From the NCBI GenBank assembly GCA_028554645.1, contig JAQOOI010000075.1, positions 186,001-250,000 of the forward strand: DNA of 64,000 nt, in the 5' to 3' direction. The DNA is from Omphalotus guepiniiformis. Its lineage: Eukaryota; Basidiomycota; Agaricomycetes; Agaricales; Omphalotaceae. Of this stretch, positions 1 to 12,256 are shown piece after piece (position 1 is the first letter of the stretch; the number at the start of each line of letters is the position of its first letter). A model generated the notes under the pieces. The model did no database searches. It had not been told where the DNA came from and worked only from the letters and a program-made list of their open reading frames with translations. The position numbers and the translations under genes were made by a program.

Positions 1-330
1 CTTCTATCCCCACAATTTGGTCGTAATTCCTGTGCTCTATCGACTTTGCTCTTGCTCATCAAGGTTTCTGTAGCGAGGAATGGCTTCAATGCCAGATGTA
101 ACTAATTGTGGACAACGTTGCTGCTTTTTCGTTGCTTGCAGCCAACGCTAGCATCTTGAAGTCGAAGGCAGCGACTCGGGGTATCGTATTTTGATACAGG
201 TCCGTACTTATACAGTTACTACTAGAAAATACACCATGTACGATCTGATTGCTAAACTACGGGAGAAAGATGTAACTATTGGTCCATTTGCCCAAATCAA
301 AACGTGAACGGATCGGAATCAAAGATCATC
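1..330. other. window edge, no gene seen
   Basis: No coding frame with recognisable content. The downstream part is probably the 3' untranslated region of the minus-strand zinc-finger gene that ends at 331. Confidence 0.5.
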
Positions 331-2235
331 TCAAGTTTTCGAGTCTTGAACCTGCAAGTCCTCTGGCAAAGTGATGCCGAAATGCTGCTCGAAAACCGAT
401 CGCTCCAACTCTCCATTCTTGACCCGTTCTCGCGCAGTATGTTTACAATTCTTCGGCCGAGCCTCCTCATGTCGCTTTTTCGCATCAGGACGAGCTAACA
501 CTCGATTACACAATTTGCAGATTGAGTTTTCCATGTTTACTTCAGGCATTATCTTGTGCACCGTCTCCTTGTGTCGGAAGACATCTGCCACACGACTGAA
601 AATAGCTCCACAATCTGAGCATGTCCTTTCGAGGAGAGATTCTCCGTGTCTTCGACGTCCAGTCCTAAATCGTTTACGCGGACGATAGTCAACCGCACCG
701 TCGGATTGGTAAAGGTAGTCGTCGTCATCAGCTGTGTACTTTGGTCTGCCTCGTGAGCGTTTCGTCTTTGTATTCTGTGCGTTCGCTTGTCGCGAGTAGT
801 TAGCGTAGGGGCCGCGCGCGTAGCGGCGAGGCAATGAAGGCATCGGAATACTCTTGAAATCAAGGGCAGAGGGCGATGCACCGCTATAGACGGAAGAAGA
901 TGGCGAACCACTGCGGGACGATTGCAAGGACGAGATCCTTGGAATTGACAGGTAAGGATCAGAGGCGTATCCGGGCAGAGGAGATGATGGAGTTGACGAA
1001 TCCCAATTAGAGAAGACACTTGTACCTGGTGAACTTGGAATACTATGATCATATAGATCTGGAGTAGAGACGCGACTGGAGAGGGAAGAAAGCGGTGATG
1101 AACTCCTAGATGATGCCCATGACGAAATTCGTGGGACCTGCAAGTGAGAAGGAGATGCGTATCTGTGTGGCGGAGAGGGTGCTCTTGGAGCGTCGTCGAT
1201 TTGTAATAAAGAGAAGCTTATTGTTGGTGAATGTTCACCGTCGTCGGGCTCAAGCTTGACACCATTAGGAGGCGATGAACTGCTCGCGGATGATTCCAGA
1301 GACGGTACCTGGAAATAGGAAGGTGGCGCACATGTGGGTAATGGAGATGATGGCACCGACATATCGTCGGTATGTTGGACAGAGGAACTGTCATCGTCGT
1401 GCTCGGGAGGAAAGGTGAAGAGGAAGGAGTAAGAAAGTGGTGATTCGCTGTTGGATGGCTGCGCGGAGAACAAAGAGGTCTCCGGTACTTGCTCAGAAGT
1501 AGAAGAGTATTGGAACGGCGTAGATGGTGATGTCGGAACATTCGGTGTGGTATATGAGGTAGGAGAGGGAGACTCTACTGAATCGGCAGATGAGGGCTGA
1601 GGCTGTAAAAAGGCTTGAAGAATGAACTCGGAGAGGTCAATCTCTTTGAGCGCATCATCGTCAGATGGCACTTCACTTTCCGATGATGCTGAATTGAAAA
1701 ATGGAGAATCCTCCATATCAGCATCCGGCCAAGAAGGTGAGGAGGACGATGCTGGCATCGTACTCTCTGCGAGTAGACGAGCACAATCCGCAAGAGCAGA
1801 ATATTCATCAGTGGGAGACTCCATGGCAGAATCGTATAACCGAATCTATCGCTCATCAACTGCCAGTTGAGTGTACCGCTGGAAAGCTTGACTTACCAGC
1901 TGCTCAATCGCATCATCCACAGGACACCTATCAGCCATAGACTCGCTAAGCCTAATCAGAACAGATAATCACACAGAAAATAGAAAGAACTCACATCTCG
2001 GCAGGGTTTGACTGCAGCATTGAATGTTCAGATTGCTGGCAGAACGCAGATGGCTCCGGGTCTGACATGACAACGTCCGTGTCAAGAATCCCTGCATCAG
2101 AGTCCCTACGAGATATGTTAGATACTGAAAGGATCGGTACAACATCGAGCTTACATACCATGTGATAGTTCCCGGTAGTGTATAGTCATCATTGCGATAT
2201 TCTTGAGAGAAGGTGAAAGAGGTGCTGGAGAACAT
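331..2235 (-). CDS. C2H2 zinc-finger transcription factor-like protein
   Basis: Four exons on the minus strand: 2235-2159, 2105-1995, 1951-1897 and 1845-331. All have canonical GT-AG junctions and keep phase, giving 585 residues. Most of the protein is Ser/Pro-rich low complexity with clusters of acidic residues, as expected of an activation region. Near residues 400-430 there are basic patches (KTKRSRGRPK, RPRKRFRTGRRRH) that look like nuclear-localisation or AT-hook-like DNA contacts. The C-terminus carries a C2H2 finger (C-X2-C-X12-H-X4-H, starting CSDCGAIF) and a second finger starting CKLC that ends in a late Cys. The composition and C-terminal paired fingers resemble the three plus-strand genes at 12-20 kb, but here no intron splits finger 1. 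The start was chosen because 2235 is the first ATG in the spliced frame. DNA binding is inferred from the fingers; the target is unknown. Confidence 0.8.
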
Positions 2236-3944
2236 TGGAAAGATAGTATCTTAAGGGAGTGCGCGATTGCAATGCAGCTCTCTTATACGTCAATCCTTTT
2301 GTTTTTGTTGCGCCTTCTGTTGGAGTTTTGTGTATCCTTGTGGGCGCATTCTTGCCTTGTTTAAGGCATTTTGGAAGTTCTTTTTTATTATTTAGGAATA
2401 GCACGTCGGAAACAGTTTGAAATGAGTCGGGAGACGAAGCTGTTGTCGGCTCGTAGGCAGTGTGTGGCGCGCAGAGAAGGCGGGAAACATGGCGTACGTT
2501 ATTAGCCTCGTGTACGGTGTACGCGTCGAGGTGGCAAGCAGCATAGACAGCATTTGGCGGAGTTTGAGACCATTTTTGGTCTCGTCATCCGTGTCGGTAA
2601 GTCAGATAGATCTGAAAATAAAACTCAGCTAACGCGATAAGGTGCAATATCAAGAGATATCAAGAATTTCCGGGGAAAACAAGACAATCACCTGTAGTAG
2701 ATGTGTTGTACGCCGGTGCTGGCCAAATCGGGCACATGAGCCTCGTGTAGCGATGGTCAGAAACTCCGACTGTTGATAATTTACCACCCAGCAGTCAGAA
2801 CCAAAAAAAGGGGGCTCGTAGTCTGAGTTTTCTAGGTGAGATTGGTCTTCCAGTATCTCAAAGCGTACGGCAGAGCGATTCGAACTGTTCTGATTCAAGT
2901 GGAGGTATCGTCAAGTCAAATGTTGTCGAGACGAATCTCGCCCCGGGCGGACGCGCAGGCGCCTCTGAGCTCAAATACTCCAAGCGCCAATTAATATTGT
3001 TCTGATTTCGTCCATAAACAGGAATCTTTGGTTATCGCGAGCCAGCGTTTCCATTTCCCAAGTAAAATCTGAAAATAAATTCATGTTAAAGTGCGAGCAA
3101 CGTGCGAGCAACGGTTCTTCGCTGAGTTTAGATTAGTACTCCCAGTACTGCCCCGAAAGGCGCGAGCCAGCATCGCTTCAGAGAACCAAGATCTGCGAGT
3201 CCGCATCATTTTATCACTTGCAATTGAAGAATAAGGGGCAGACGGCTGCAAGTAATAATGTCCCACGACGACGAGAGTACAAAAGCAAAGGCGGTCGCAT
3301 ACAACGACTCGATGGTGGGTGATCTGCCCAGAGCAACGCTGAATAATCCTTTTCATTCCAGTTTTTCAATTATACCTAGCAGGGGCGGTCTCAAAAAAGA
3401 GGATTTCTCTTGATTGACACGTACCATAAAACCGTAGCCTTTTGCCTTCACCACGAGAGATGATGCAGTTTCTTTAATTGAAATTTACAAATGCATGCAC
3501 GCTTTCTTGGAAGTTATATGCAGTGCTTGTAAAGCAGTAGTATCAGATTTCTAGGTTTCGTGAAGGAAAACGTTACGTTCTCCAGAAGCGTCAACCAAGT
3601 GAACAGCGTGACGCGTCCGAGTAGGTCCGAGTACTGTCCGAGTGGCACTACCGCGATGTTTGTGCATGTATACTGTTAAATTGCCGACGTCCTTCTGGAT
3701 GAGTACAGGATTCTCTACATGATTCACCCTGCTGTGGCGACGATCAAGTTCTGGCTTTGAAGTGCACCTCTTCGCATGCTACGACAAGCGAATCGAAGCA
3801 ACTTTCTTTTCTAAAAGCAATGATTGAAGCAGACCAGTTAGGTATTCGGTCGTGCAAAATGAGCCTCAAGAGCCTCAGACCAGGAACTTTTCTCGAGTTC
3901 ATCCAGCTACCACGAAGGGGAATCGCTTGCTGTCCATATCTACG
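2236..3944. other. intergenic, no gene seen
   Basis: About 1.7 kb. It holds the promoter of the minus-strand zinc-finger gene (a weak TATA-like ACGTATAAGA on the minus strand near 2281-2290). Short reading frames here have no recognisable domain and no splice-supported extension. Confidence 0.5.
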
Positions 3945-5150
3945 ATGATACTCTTCCAAGTTCTCGTTGCCATTTCTCTCCCCGCTTTTGCCTTAGCTTC
4001 AAGTCTTTCACCGAGCAGGAGCGAAGCGCTTCGATTCAATCCTTTGTTACCATCAAGGTCGACCGCCGAGGCCCTTTCTCAGATTGCTGCTCAGCAACTC
4101 ACGAATGCAAAACGCCTCTCAAAAGGACTTCCTCTGAAACATCCAGTGTTCCGACGCTCTCGTGAGCAGAACTCATCTCAATCACTTGCCACATCGAATG
4201 ATTTCTGACTTCTTTCTCCGCAGATGGTTCTCGTGCTGTTCCATCAGGGACTCTCAGCCATCAGTGAGATTTCTTTTTGCTCTATAGCACATTTATACGC
4301 GTCTGATGTAAGGTATTAGCTCTAGCGTGAAAGGACATATCCAGCTACTAGATGTTACTACAGGTGAACCCGTCGGTTTCGTAGGCCGCACGTTCAATGA
4401 ATTTGGCGAATACAAGTCAGTCACTGCTTCGGATGATCGTCTTCAGGTCAAGATCGAATCAATCGCCTCCGGGCCCCGTAACATTCTCGCTCTTGTTTGT
4501 GTTTAGTGTACTATGCTGAATTACGATCTTCTAATACGTATCATGTTTTCAGAACGGACCCAACGCTGAATATCCTTACATGGGCAGTATCACTGGTTAT
4601 TCTAGTACAGATTCAGACCTAGTTTCCGGAAGCTTTAAGTACGTGTCGGAGTTATATGCGTTTACTGAAGTCCTTGCGCTGACTCGACGAAAGCTATAAT
4701 TATTTTGGAGGTGTACAACGGTCTCCGAGCTCGCTCCCGCAGGCGATGAACAATTCGTTTACGGCTGCCACTGGCATTTCAGACTATACAGAGAGCGCGA
4801 TTGTGAGTCCGCATTGGTGGTGTTTTCTTTTACCTTCTTACAAACGCTATGCTGTTAGTTTGTCTATAACACCGATGGAAATATCACAGTGCAATGGATC
4901 AATTCAGACCTGTCTACCCCGACTACGTATCTAGGTTCTCTTGACGGTGCGTGCTGACTTTTGTTGAATGGAACTGAAAATATCTTGAGCTCGTTTGGTA
5001 TATTAGATGTTCTGTTCATGACTGGAGACATGGCAGCCTTCGAGAAAACGTTCGGTGCGCATGTAATCTGGATGGTAAGTGTTTATGTGGTGTATTCAAA
5101 TTTTGAAGATTTACCTTTATCCTCAGAATCTTCGGTTCATGCCCCAATGA
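3945..5150 (+). CDS. secreted protein of unknown function, basidiomycete type
   Basis: An ATG at 3945 opens a hydrophobic signal peptide (MILFQVLVAISLPAFALA). It is followed by a segment with AKRLSKGLPLKHP and a basic RR site, a layout also seen at the N-terminus of the cyanovirin-like protein at 26.4 kb. I trace about eight exons joined by short GT-AG introns to a TGA at 5148-5150 (roughly 270 residues). The mature part has short beta-type segments such as SVKGHIQLLDVTTGEPVGFV, a TESA/FVYNTDGNITVQWIN stretch and a FMTGDMAAFEK segment, with almost no cysteine. An upstream in-frame start at 3852 is possible, but it would bury the signal peptide. I know similar secreted orphan proteins occur widely in Agaricomycetes; no enzymatic motif is visible. 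Function unknown, probably extracellular. Confidence 0.7.
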
Positions 5151-6360
5151 ACGTTGACGACTCGTCAACCACTTGACTCTACGTTGTTATCCTTCTCCCC
5201 CGAGCTTTCTGTGAAGGGGATCTTGACCTGATCAAAATTTAGATTAAGTACTCTGGGATCCAACCCGGAATCTAGCACCGTACATATATCATATTGCTTT
5301 TCAGTACAATAAACTTAATATCAATTGAAACGATGAGTCTTTTCTGATCAAGAGACTGGGACCCTCCTCACTACGTTATTGTCGTTATTGTATACTTCTG
5401 ACGAACATGTCGGGAATGCAGGAGTTGCCATCGTCAACGACAGCATTAGTGTAAGTATTGGAAAGCCATGCAAGCAGCAGGTCTGACTCGGACATGACGA
5501 TCATTTCTTAGGACGCCTCGAAACATCGATATGTACTTCAAGTTGAGTCGAGACCACGATAAGTATGGGGATAGAATATATATCCAGTGATTTGAATGTC
5601 ACTTGCGAGAGGGCGCAGGTTCGGTCCGCTGTCAGAAACAAGACCTGTAAGACCACCAGCAGCTACATGAAAAGGGGTTGGAGGTACCAACTGTTCCGAG
5701 TTGTCCAGGAGATATAAGTCCATAACAATATTTCAGTGTAGACATGAGAGATGAGACGCGCGAATGTTGATTACGCATGGATACATATACGCTTCTCCAC
5801 GATGCCCACTCGGACAGTTAGTGGAAGCCCTTATATGCGCGTACGAACTTGGCTGCGTACCACAGGCGAGTCACGGTGTGAATAAGTGATAGAAGGGCAG
5901 AGATTTCAGGCCGCTGGTCGAGTTTCCAACGTTCCAACGTCCAAGCTGTTCAACAAGCTCCTGGGACTCCGACGCTACTTAAAAATGCGCGCATCCCGCA
6001 TCCAACGCGTCGTCGCTACCCATTGCTCGATATCGCCAAACAGTCAACGTGCCACCCAGCCATCGAGCCACCATGCTTGCGATGTCTGTTCCTGAAATTC
6101 ACTTGACAGTCGAAGTGCGCATGCATCCTGTTTGAAAAGGATTTAGTCACGAACTCTGGTATTGAACCCGAGATGATATGGTCAAATTCATATAATGAAT
6201 CCCATTGCGTCGAGATAAAATGAGAAATTGAGCACAAGAGTGGGCTCGACGTGAGAGAGCAGAGTCTCGAAGCTTTGACAAGTTTGAGGGGCAATCGCTT
6301 GATGCCGTCAATCTTCCGATTCTTCGATTCGCATACTTCTTGTCTTCACCCAAAATACTT
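5151..6360. other. intergenic, no gene seen
   Basis: About 1.2 kb. A short stretch at 5610-5640 resembles the 3' half of a tRNA but does not fold as one. No supported gene. Confidence 0.5.
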
Positions 6361-9073
6361 ATGTCGCGCATTCCTCAGTCTTCAGCTCGTTCTCCAGTAA
6401 AAGCACCTACTTCAGCTCCTTCCAGACCTCGCTCTCGAGCTACGACACCCGTTCGAACTCGAACAAAGTCCGCCACATCGAGATCCGCTCCAAAACCTGC
6501 TGTAAAAGATGATGATCCTCCGGCAGTGCCCGCTACTCCAATGAGTATTAAAGAAGCGATAGCTCTGAAGCGAGCAGAGGCAAAGAAATTGCAGGCAAGA
6601 AATGATGGAGGCGGCAGTGCTTTGGATGACTTTTCGTCGTTGGAAGATGCCCTACCTGTAGGGGCACCTGCCCTACCAGAGGAAGACGTACTGGGACGAT
6701 GGCCGGTAAGGGAGACGATTGAACGTGGACGGAGTACAGGTGAAGATCGTGAAGCCGTGTTTATGTTTTACTGAACTCAATGCAAGGATATTCCTCAAAG
6801 GTACTATAAATCTCTCTTCGCGAGCTTTACCTTGCATTCCGTCAGCTCTCTTCGAGATACACCTTGGAATTACAGCCGATCCTTTGAAGTCTGTGCCTAA
6901 CGAACCGGTACTACCACCTTCAGACCCTTCGACATCCTCTAGACGTGGTGGTAAACGCGATAACCCAGCATGGTTCGAAGCTCAGGATTTGCAGACGTTG
7001 AAAGCATGGAATAACGAGATTGTCGAAATTCAGCATGAGATATCTCTATTCGGATCGTTGAAAGTTGTCGATGTACGTCTGCACTACATGTTTTCCGGTA
7101 TCTCCTAATTGGTTGACCATGCAAAATGTAGTTGCATGCGAATCAGATCTCCTCACTACCCCAGAGTTTTGGCGACCTTACGGCTTTGACAACCCTAGAC
7201 TTGTCGCATAATGCCCTCACGTCGTTACCAGCAAACATCTTCACTTTCCCCCAACTTACTTCACTCAACATATCACACAACCAGTTGAACACGCTACCAT
7301 TCAATGCACCGTTTGCTTCTGGCCGAAAACACGACGGTTCCCGAGGTGGCAGCTTCTTCGTGCCAGTCATCACGCGTTCCTCAACTCCCCTTCCACGTCT
7401 GATTAGTCTCGTTGCCTCTCATAATAAGATTACCGCCTCTGGGATCGACCTCGAACTGCCTGCCACCCTTTTCAAAGTTGATCTTTCCTCCAACCCTCTA
7501 GGCGAATCCATGGCTTTAATACGGAAGCTGGGCAGCCTCCCAAATCTTAAAGAGCTGCGTCTAGAACATGCGGATATCAACAACACCTCATTTCCTGCGG
7601 ATTTAACGTCATCAGCTTCATTTCCACGTCTGCGCATCCTAGATTTGGGAGAGACACAAGTCACTCCGGAAGCTGCCCAGGCTGCGATGAAAGGTCTGAA
7701 GCAAGAACTTAGCTTCGACTTGACTACGGAAGACCCTCCGGAAGGTGTCGTTCGCATCATCGTCGGGAAGAAAATCATTCGCGAGGCATGGGAAATTGAG
7801 GCCGAGCGCAAGGCTAAAGCGCGCGCTGCGAAGATGGTCGAGGAAGACGGTTTACATCGGGGTGCTGGTTCTCAGAATAGTCGCAGTTCTCGGTCATCTG
7901 CACCTCAAGAAGTCGTGAAGGAAGCTTGGGAACTCGAGGCTGAACAAGGTCTTTTAACAGAGGGTGGTAAGAGGAGAGCTAGGGCTCAGGCCGCAGCTGC
8001 AGCTGCTGATACCTCTTCACGAGAGAAGAATTCGCCATCGAAGCCAATGCAGGCATCCGAACCAGTCAAAGAGGCATGGGAAATCGAAGCCGAGCAAGGC
8101 TTGCTGACAGAAGGCGGCAAACGACGTGCACGCGCGGCAGCGGCTGCTGCTGCTGCTGCTGAAGAGAAGAAATCGACATCTGCGTCGCAGAGTCCTGCAG
8201 TATCCTTGACGAATCCACAGTATTACTCACAAGCCACAAACACACTCACGTTACCTGCATCTGCTCCGCCGTCCAAAACTATTGGCCACGGCCGGGCAGT
8301 ATCAATGGCTGTGAACTTGTCTTCCTTTGGTACATCCTCGAGAACGAGTGATCTTGCCGTCCCCATACCCACCGCCCCTCTCGCTGAAATTGCTGCTCAG
8401 CCGTTTTCGTTGACGTTGAGGGTTTTGATTCTGTGTAATAGGCGCGCGGATCGAACGATTACCCTTCCTCACACTTTGGGATCTGCCCTGCTGCCCAACC
8501 TGGAAGAATTAGATTTGGAAGGGTGCAATTTTGCCGACTCGGTTTCGGTCTCTCGCTCAAGCATTTCTTCAGATTCTGGTTCTGGTAGTCCCAATCGTTC
8601 GACGGAGCCTCTTCTGCCTCTCCTCACGAGCCTTTTTCCCAATCTGAGGTCCCTGAACTTGTCATACAACACTCTTAGTAGTACTTGCCTGACCACGGAA
8701 GTGCTTTCAGCGTTGATACTCGCCGCACCTCATCGCAAAGGCCTCAAACAACTTGTGCTCAGAGGTAATAGGATCACGGACTTGAACGGACTCCAAGGGG
8801 TTGCGGAGCTGTTCAAGGGCAACCGTGATGTACCTGGGTGGAAGCTGGATGAACTAGATTTGAGGGACAATGATATTGGGAAGCTACCAGCTGAGCTCGG
8901 CTTGTTGCCGTTGGATGTGTTCTTGGTAGATGGGAATGCGTAAGTCGTTCGATTCGAGGGCATGAGTCGATGATACTGATTCTATATACAGATTCCGTGC
9001 ACCGCCAAGGCGCATTTGGGAGCGTGAGGGCACAAAAGGCTTGTTGAGCTGGCTCAGAGGAAGGATAGAATAG
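6361..9073 (+). CDS. leucine-rich repeat protein, LRRC40-like
   Basis: Four exons (6361-6739, 6801-7072, 7132-8939, 8992-9073) keep phase and give 846 residues. The N-terminal ~125 residues are Ser/Pro/Arg-rich with an SIKEAIALKRAEAKK helix. LRRs follow: INLSSRALPCIP, LHANQISSLP, LDLSHNALTSLP, LNISHNQLNTLP and others to about residue 430. A long charged linker then contains three copies of an EAWE-E-E unit, two of them followed by GLLTEGGKRRARA and poly-Ala. A second LRR block (LEELDLEGCNF, LRSLNLSYNTL, LVLRGNRITDLNG, LDELDLRDNDIGKLP) leads to the tail FRAPPRRIWEREGTKGLLSW, which resembles the C-terminus of the LRRC40 family. The ATG at 6361 is used because the in-frame upstream codon at 6340 is TTG. 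LRRs imply protein-protein binding; the partner is unknown. Confidence 0.85.
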
Positions 9074-9281
9074 TTATACCACAGCGAAGATCTCGTCTGG
9101 TTGAATACTATCATAATACACATAATTTGCCTCCTCGTTTGGTCGGTTATTGTAGTGGATCTACGGGGATCTAGAGCATAAATCAGTTTGATATAAACTG
9201 CTTTGACTTCGTGAACGATTCACTCACGTGACTGTGGGACCTACACTTGCGAATGGCGCCGCGGCGCGCGAGTCCCCAACC

Positions 9282-10365
9282 ATGTTGACCTTGAACGGCT
9301 TTTCTGCATGGATCACTATCGATGGCGAAATCGCGAAAGAATACGGGATCGAGGTCGAAGGAAACAAGGTTACATGTTGGATACCTTCAGAGACAGGCAA
9401 GGTACGTGCAGAGGCAACCGGAAGAATCTCGCCCTTACATTCTTTCAACTGTAGACATTCGAAGTTCACATGAAAGATGACGCATACACTTCTCCAACGG
9501 AAGGAAGGGTGCGTGTAGATGGTCGAAATTGTTCCACCAAGGCTATCCGGTCGGGAGAACATGCACATAAACGCGTGAAAGGTTACAGAACATCGCCCAC
9601 GACCGTGAGCCCTTTCGTATTCTCCAAACTAAAAGTGACAGGTAGGCCAACCGACTCGGATTTGACGACTCTGTACTCATGCGTGGCTTTGTATTAGACA
9701 ACCAAGAATTAATATCAAGTACCCACTCCAATCCTGGCGTGATAGACGTCAAGATAATCCGAGCCACCGTCTTTAAAAGCAGAAGAAATGATATGCCGTA
9801 TACCAAGACCCGAGCGCTACCTGCTGAAACAGTCTATGACGAGAAAGCAAAGAAAGGCCTCGACCATGGAGTTGGGTAAGTAAATAGCCACTGGTCTGGT
9901 TGTCCACAATATACTAATCTCGAGCTTGCTTGTTTGACTGTATATAGCTTTGGTCCCGCGATTGTTGGACGTACCGTGAAGAAGATACAAAGCAAGAGCT
10001 ACGGTAAATCAGTCGCTAAATTCTGTTTTCATTATACTTCGCTCGGTAAGTCCGTAATGGAATTCGTTATCGGAGTCACTGATTAACATCCTGATAGACA
10101 TGATCCGCGCCAAGGGCATCGCAGTCATTGACGACACTCCTAGACCGCGTTCGAGTACCATGTCAACTGGGATTGGCAGTCTCGTTGAAGGCGACTCAGA
10201 AGAAATGAGGCATCACCGAGTATGTCCAATACTTTCGGTTTCAAAATCACAACTTACGATTTCTGCATGCAGAGCAAGAGCAAGCCTCGCGTCAAAACGG
10301 AACGGAAAACAATCAAGTCAGAACTAGTCCCAGTCAGCGGAGAAATTATTGACTTGACAATTTGA
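9282..10365 (+). CDS. DUF7918-type protein with C-terminal SUMO-interaction-like motif
   Basis: Starts at ATG 9282 (context ACCATGT) with LTLNGFSAWITIDGE and continues EYGIEVEGNKVTCWIPSE. This is the beginning of the basidiomycete DUF7918 domain as I know it, followed by a VFSKLKVT segment and the strand DVKIIRATVFKSR. At least six exons with short introns: after GK at ~9400, after VTG at ~9640, after GVG at ~9877, after TSL at ~10045 and after HHR at ~10220. The model ends at TGA 10363-10365, roughly 260 residues. The last residues are GEIIDLTI, a hydrophobic core next to acidic residues that fits the SUMO-interaction consensus [VI]-[VI]-D-L-[TV]. Many DUF7918 proteins have similar tails. 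Basic Ser/Lys-rich stretches precede it (SKSKPRVKTERKTIKS). Biochemical function unknown; a nuclear role is inferred from the tail only. Confidence 0.8.
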
Positions 10366-11534
10366 ACATCCGTCGAAGCAATAGCGCGGGCGAGAGGATA
10401 CATTAAGACGTGCATACTAGCTTCTGTTTGGTCGGTCGAGGCTGCAATCTATCTTATCGAATACTGCAATGGAGCCACCGTGGTTGAACCATGAATCTGG
10501 CTTCACAGCTGAAGGAGAAAGAAAACAGCAACTAGGATCACTACAGAACGAGGCACTTAACGGTTCTGCCTGGCGCTGAAAGACTGCCGAAAGGCAGGAG
10601 GAGTTTCATGTCCGGTACTACAAGGAGGTGTGTGTTAACAATAATATGTACCCAGCCTTGTCAAGGCACGAAGATGTTTGTACACCATTAGTATGTGCTA
10701 AATGTGTATCTCGTATTCTTCTGCTGTTCGTTGAAGCCCCAAAGCTATACCGTATAGTCCTATTTCCGCAAAACGCGGACTGTATTCGTTAGTCTTCTCC
10801 CGTGCTTTCAACAGCCGCCACGAAACAGCACACACAGCTTCATTTTTGTTGCACTTAGTGGTATACGGACCGAATTTCTGATGACTGAACACTTACTGTA
10901 CCCAGACCCAGATAATTTCACCCCTTCACCTTTCACCATCATCACAGGAGTATCAAGCGGTGATAACAAGCTTTGACGCCTTCGAATTTATTCTTCCCTT
11001 GAACAACATGACTCAGAGCTGTTTCGGGCGCTACAAAATGCAGGTTTAGACTGTGGCATGCAAGGCGAGAAGATGCCGGACCGCATATGAGTTCGGAAGC
11101 TCTGGTTATAGTGTCATGCAGACTAGTGAAGCTAAGCTCTCTTACCAGAGTCTCCCCAATTCAGAATTCCTTCTCAGGCTGTGTTTCTGTGTGAATTGAA
11201 GCACATCTTCACTGGCAGGTCAACTAAGATATCGACTCAGCTTATTACTTGGCTCCGGCTTAGCTCTCTCACTCCCATGAACATCGACTCCTTTGCACAT
11301 TGTAAGTTCCAGTCGGCTTTCTTGACGCGTAAGGTGTGAGTTGAACAAGACGATTCAGTGAATCCTATGTATGATAGATCGATAGATTGATTGAAAGATA
11401 GGTAGAAACAAAATGTGATTATGTAATAATACCAGTTGGTTCTTCAAGTTCTCACAGCTTCAAATCTCTTTCGACCCCGCACTCGTCGCGGGAGTTACAA
11501 CAAAACCTCTTCGTATTTCCAGCTTCCTTGCATC
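10366..11534. other. intergenic, no gene seen
   Basis: About 1.2 kb without supported coding sequence on either strand. A GATAGATCGATAGATTGATT-type run of near-tandem GAT[AT] units lies near 11378-11400. Confidence 0.5.
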
Positions 11535-11849
11535 ATGTCATCACCAAATCAAGCCATGGAGACTGGACTTGAGCTTGAGGCCTTGAGGCCTTGTGTCAAG
11601 ACACACTACGACTTCTCTCTGTATAGTGATAGAAGTACTAGTCTGTATTCGATGTTGAGTCCACCGGAGATGGGAAGTGTGTACGTCTCAAAGAATATCT
11701 CGGATATCTTGGCTCGCTTTTCGCTACGATATATTCTTATACCTCCACCAACAGTTCTGAGTGAGCTGTTCAGCCTTGGATTGGTTTCTATGGTCGGTTC
11801 AGCGTTTCTTCCGCCTCATTATACATATTCATCATCATTTCTTGCTTAG
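11535..11849 (+). pseudogene. possible truncated copy of the neighbouring C2H2 regulator family
   Basis: An ATG-initiated frame begins MSSPNQAMETGLELEALRP, similar in opening and Ser/Leu/Pro style to the start of the next gene (MSSPPTLRLEDPEG). It continues YDFSLYSDRSTSLYSMLSPP before losing resemblance. No zinc-finger codons follow. It sits directly upstream of the three-gene C2H2 cluster and in the same direction, so a decayed or truncated paralogue is a reasonable guess. The resemblance is compositional and could be chance; it may also be a short real gene. Confidence 0.25.
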
Positions 11850-12256
11850 AATGGATTCTCGCTCTTAACTGCTGGGTCACGTTTCAAGTTCATTGTTCAA
11901 GTATTCAAGTGGCGATGTTCCTGGATGCATTGCGAGTCTGATTCAAGTTTCACGAATTTCCACTTCTAAGATTCCCTCGGGCAATGATGTTATGGCCTCT
12001 TGAAGGTCTAAACTCAATGTGGACGCGCGCGACTGATTTTCTACCCATGAAGATTCCGCAGCCGTATATAAAAACATCCAGAGGTGACGCGTATCGGCCG
12101 GTCACTCCACCGAGAGTCGTGACGCAGGCAAGTCCATAGATCTACACAGCAGTACAGCTACTGGTTTAAAAAGGTTTGGAACTAGTTGATCTATGCTCAG
12201 CCTCTCGTTTCCCTTCAGGTAACGACCTCTCCGCTCAAGATCTCACCTCACTCGTC
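11850..12256. other. intergenic, promoter region of C2H2 gene
   Basis: No gene. It contains the TATA box described separately. Confidence 0.5.
12065..12073 (+). promoter_or_regulatory. TATA box
   Basis: TATATAAAA, about 190 bp upstream of the ATG of the C2H2 gene at 12257. A strong match for a core promoter element, with a plausible 5' leader length. Confidence 0.55.

Noticed and set aside
5590..5650. tRNA-like 3' half (GAGGGCGCAGGTTCGGTCC)
   Set aside because: The T stem does not pair (GCAGG against CGCTG) and no acceptor or D stem is present; resemblance to the real tRNA-Ser at 41277 is limited to about 15 bases.
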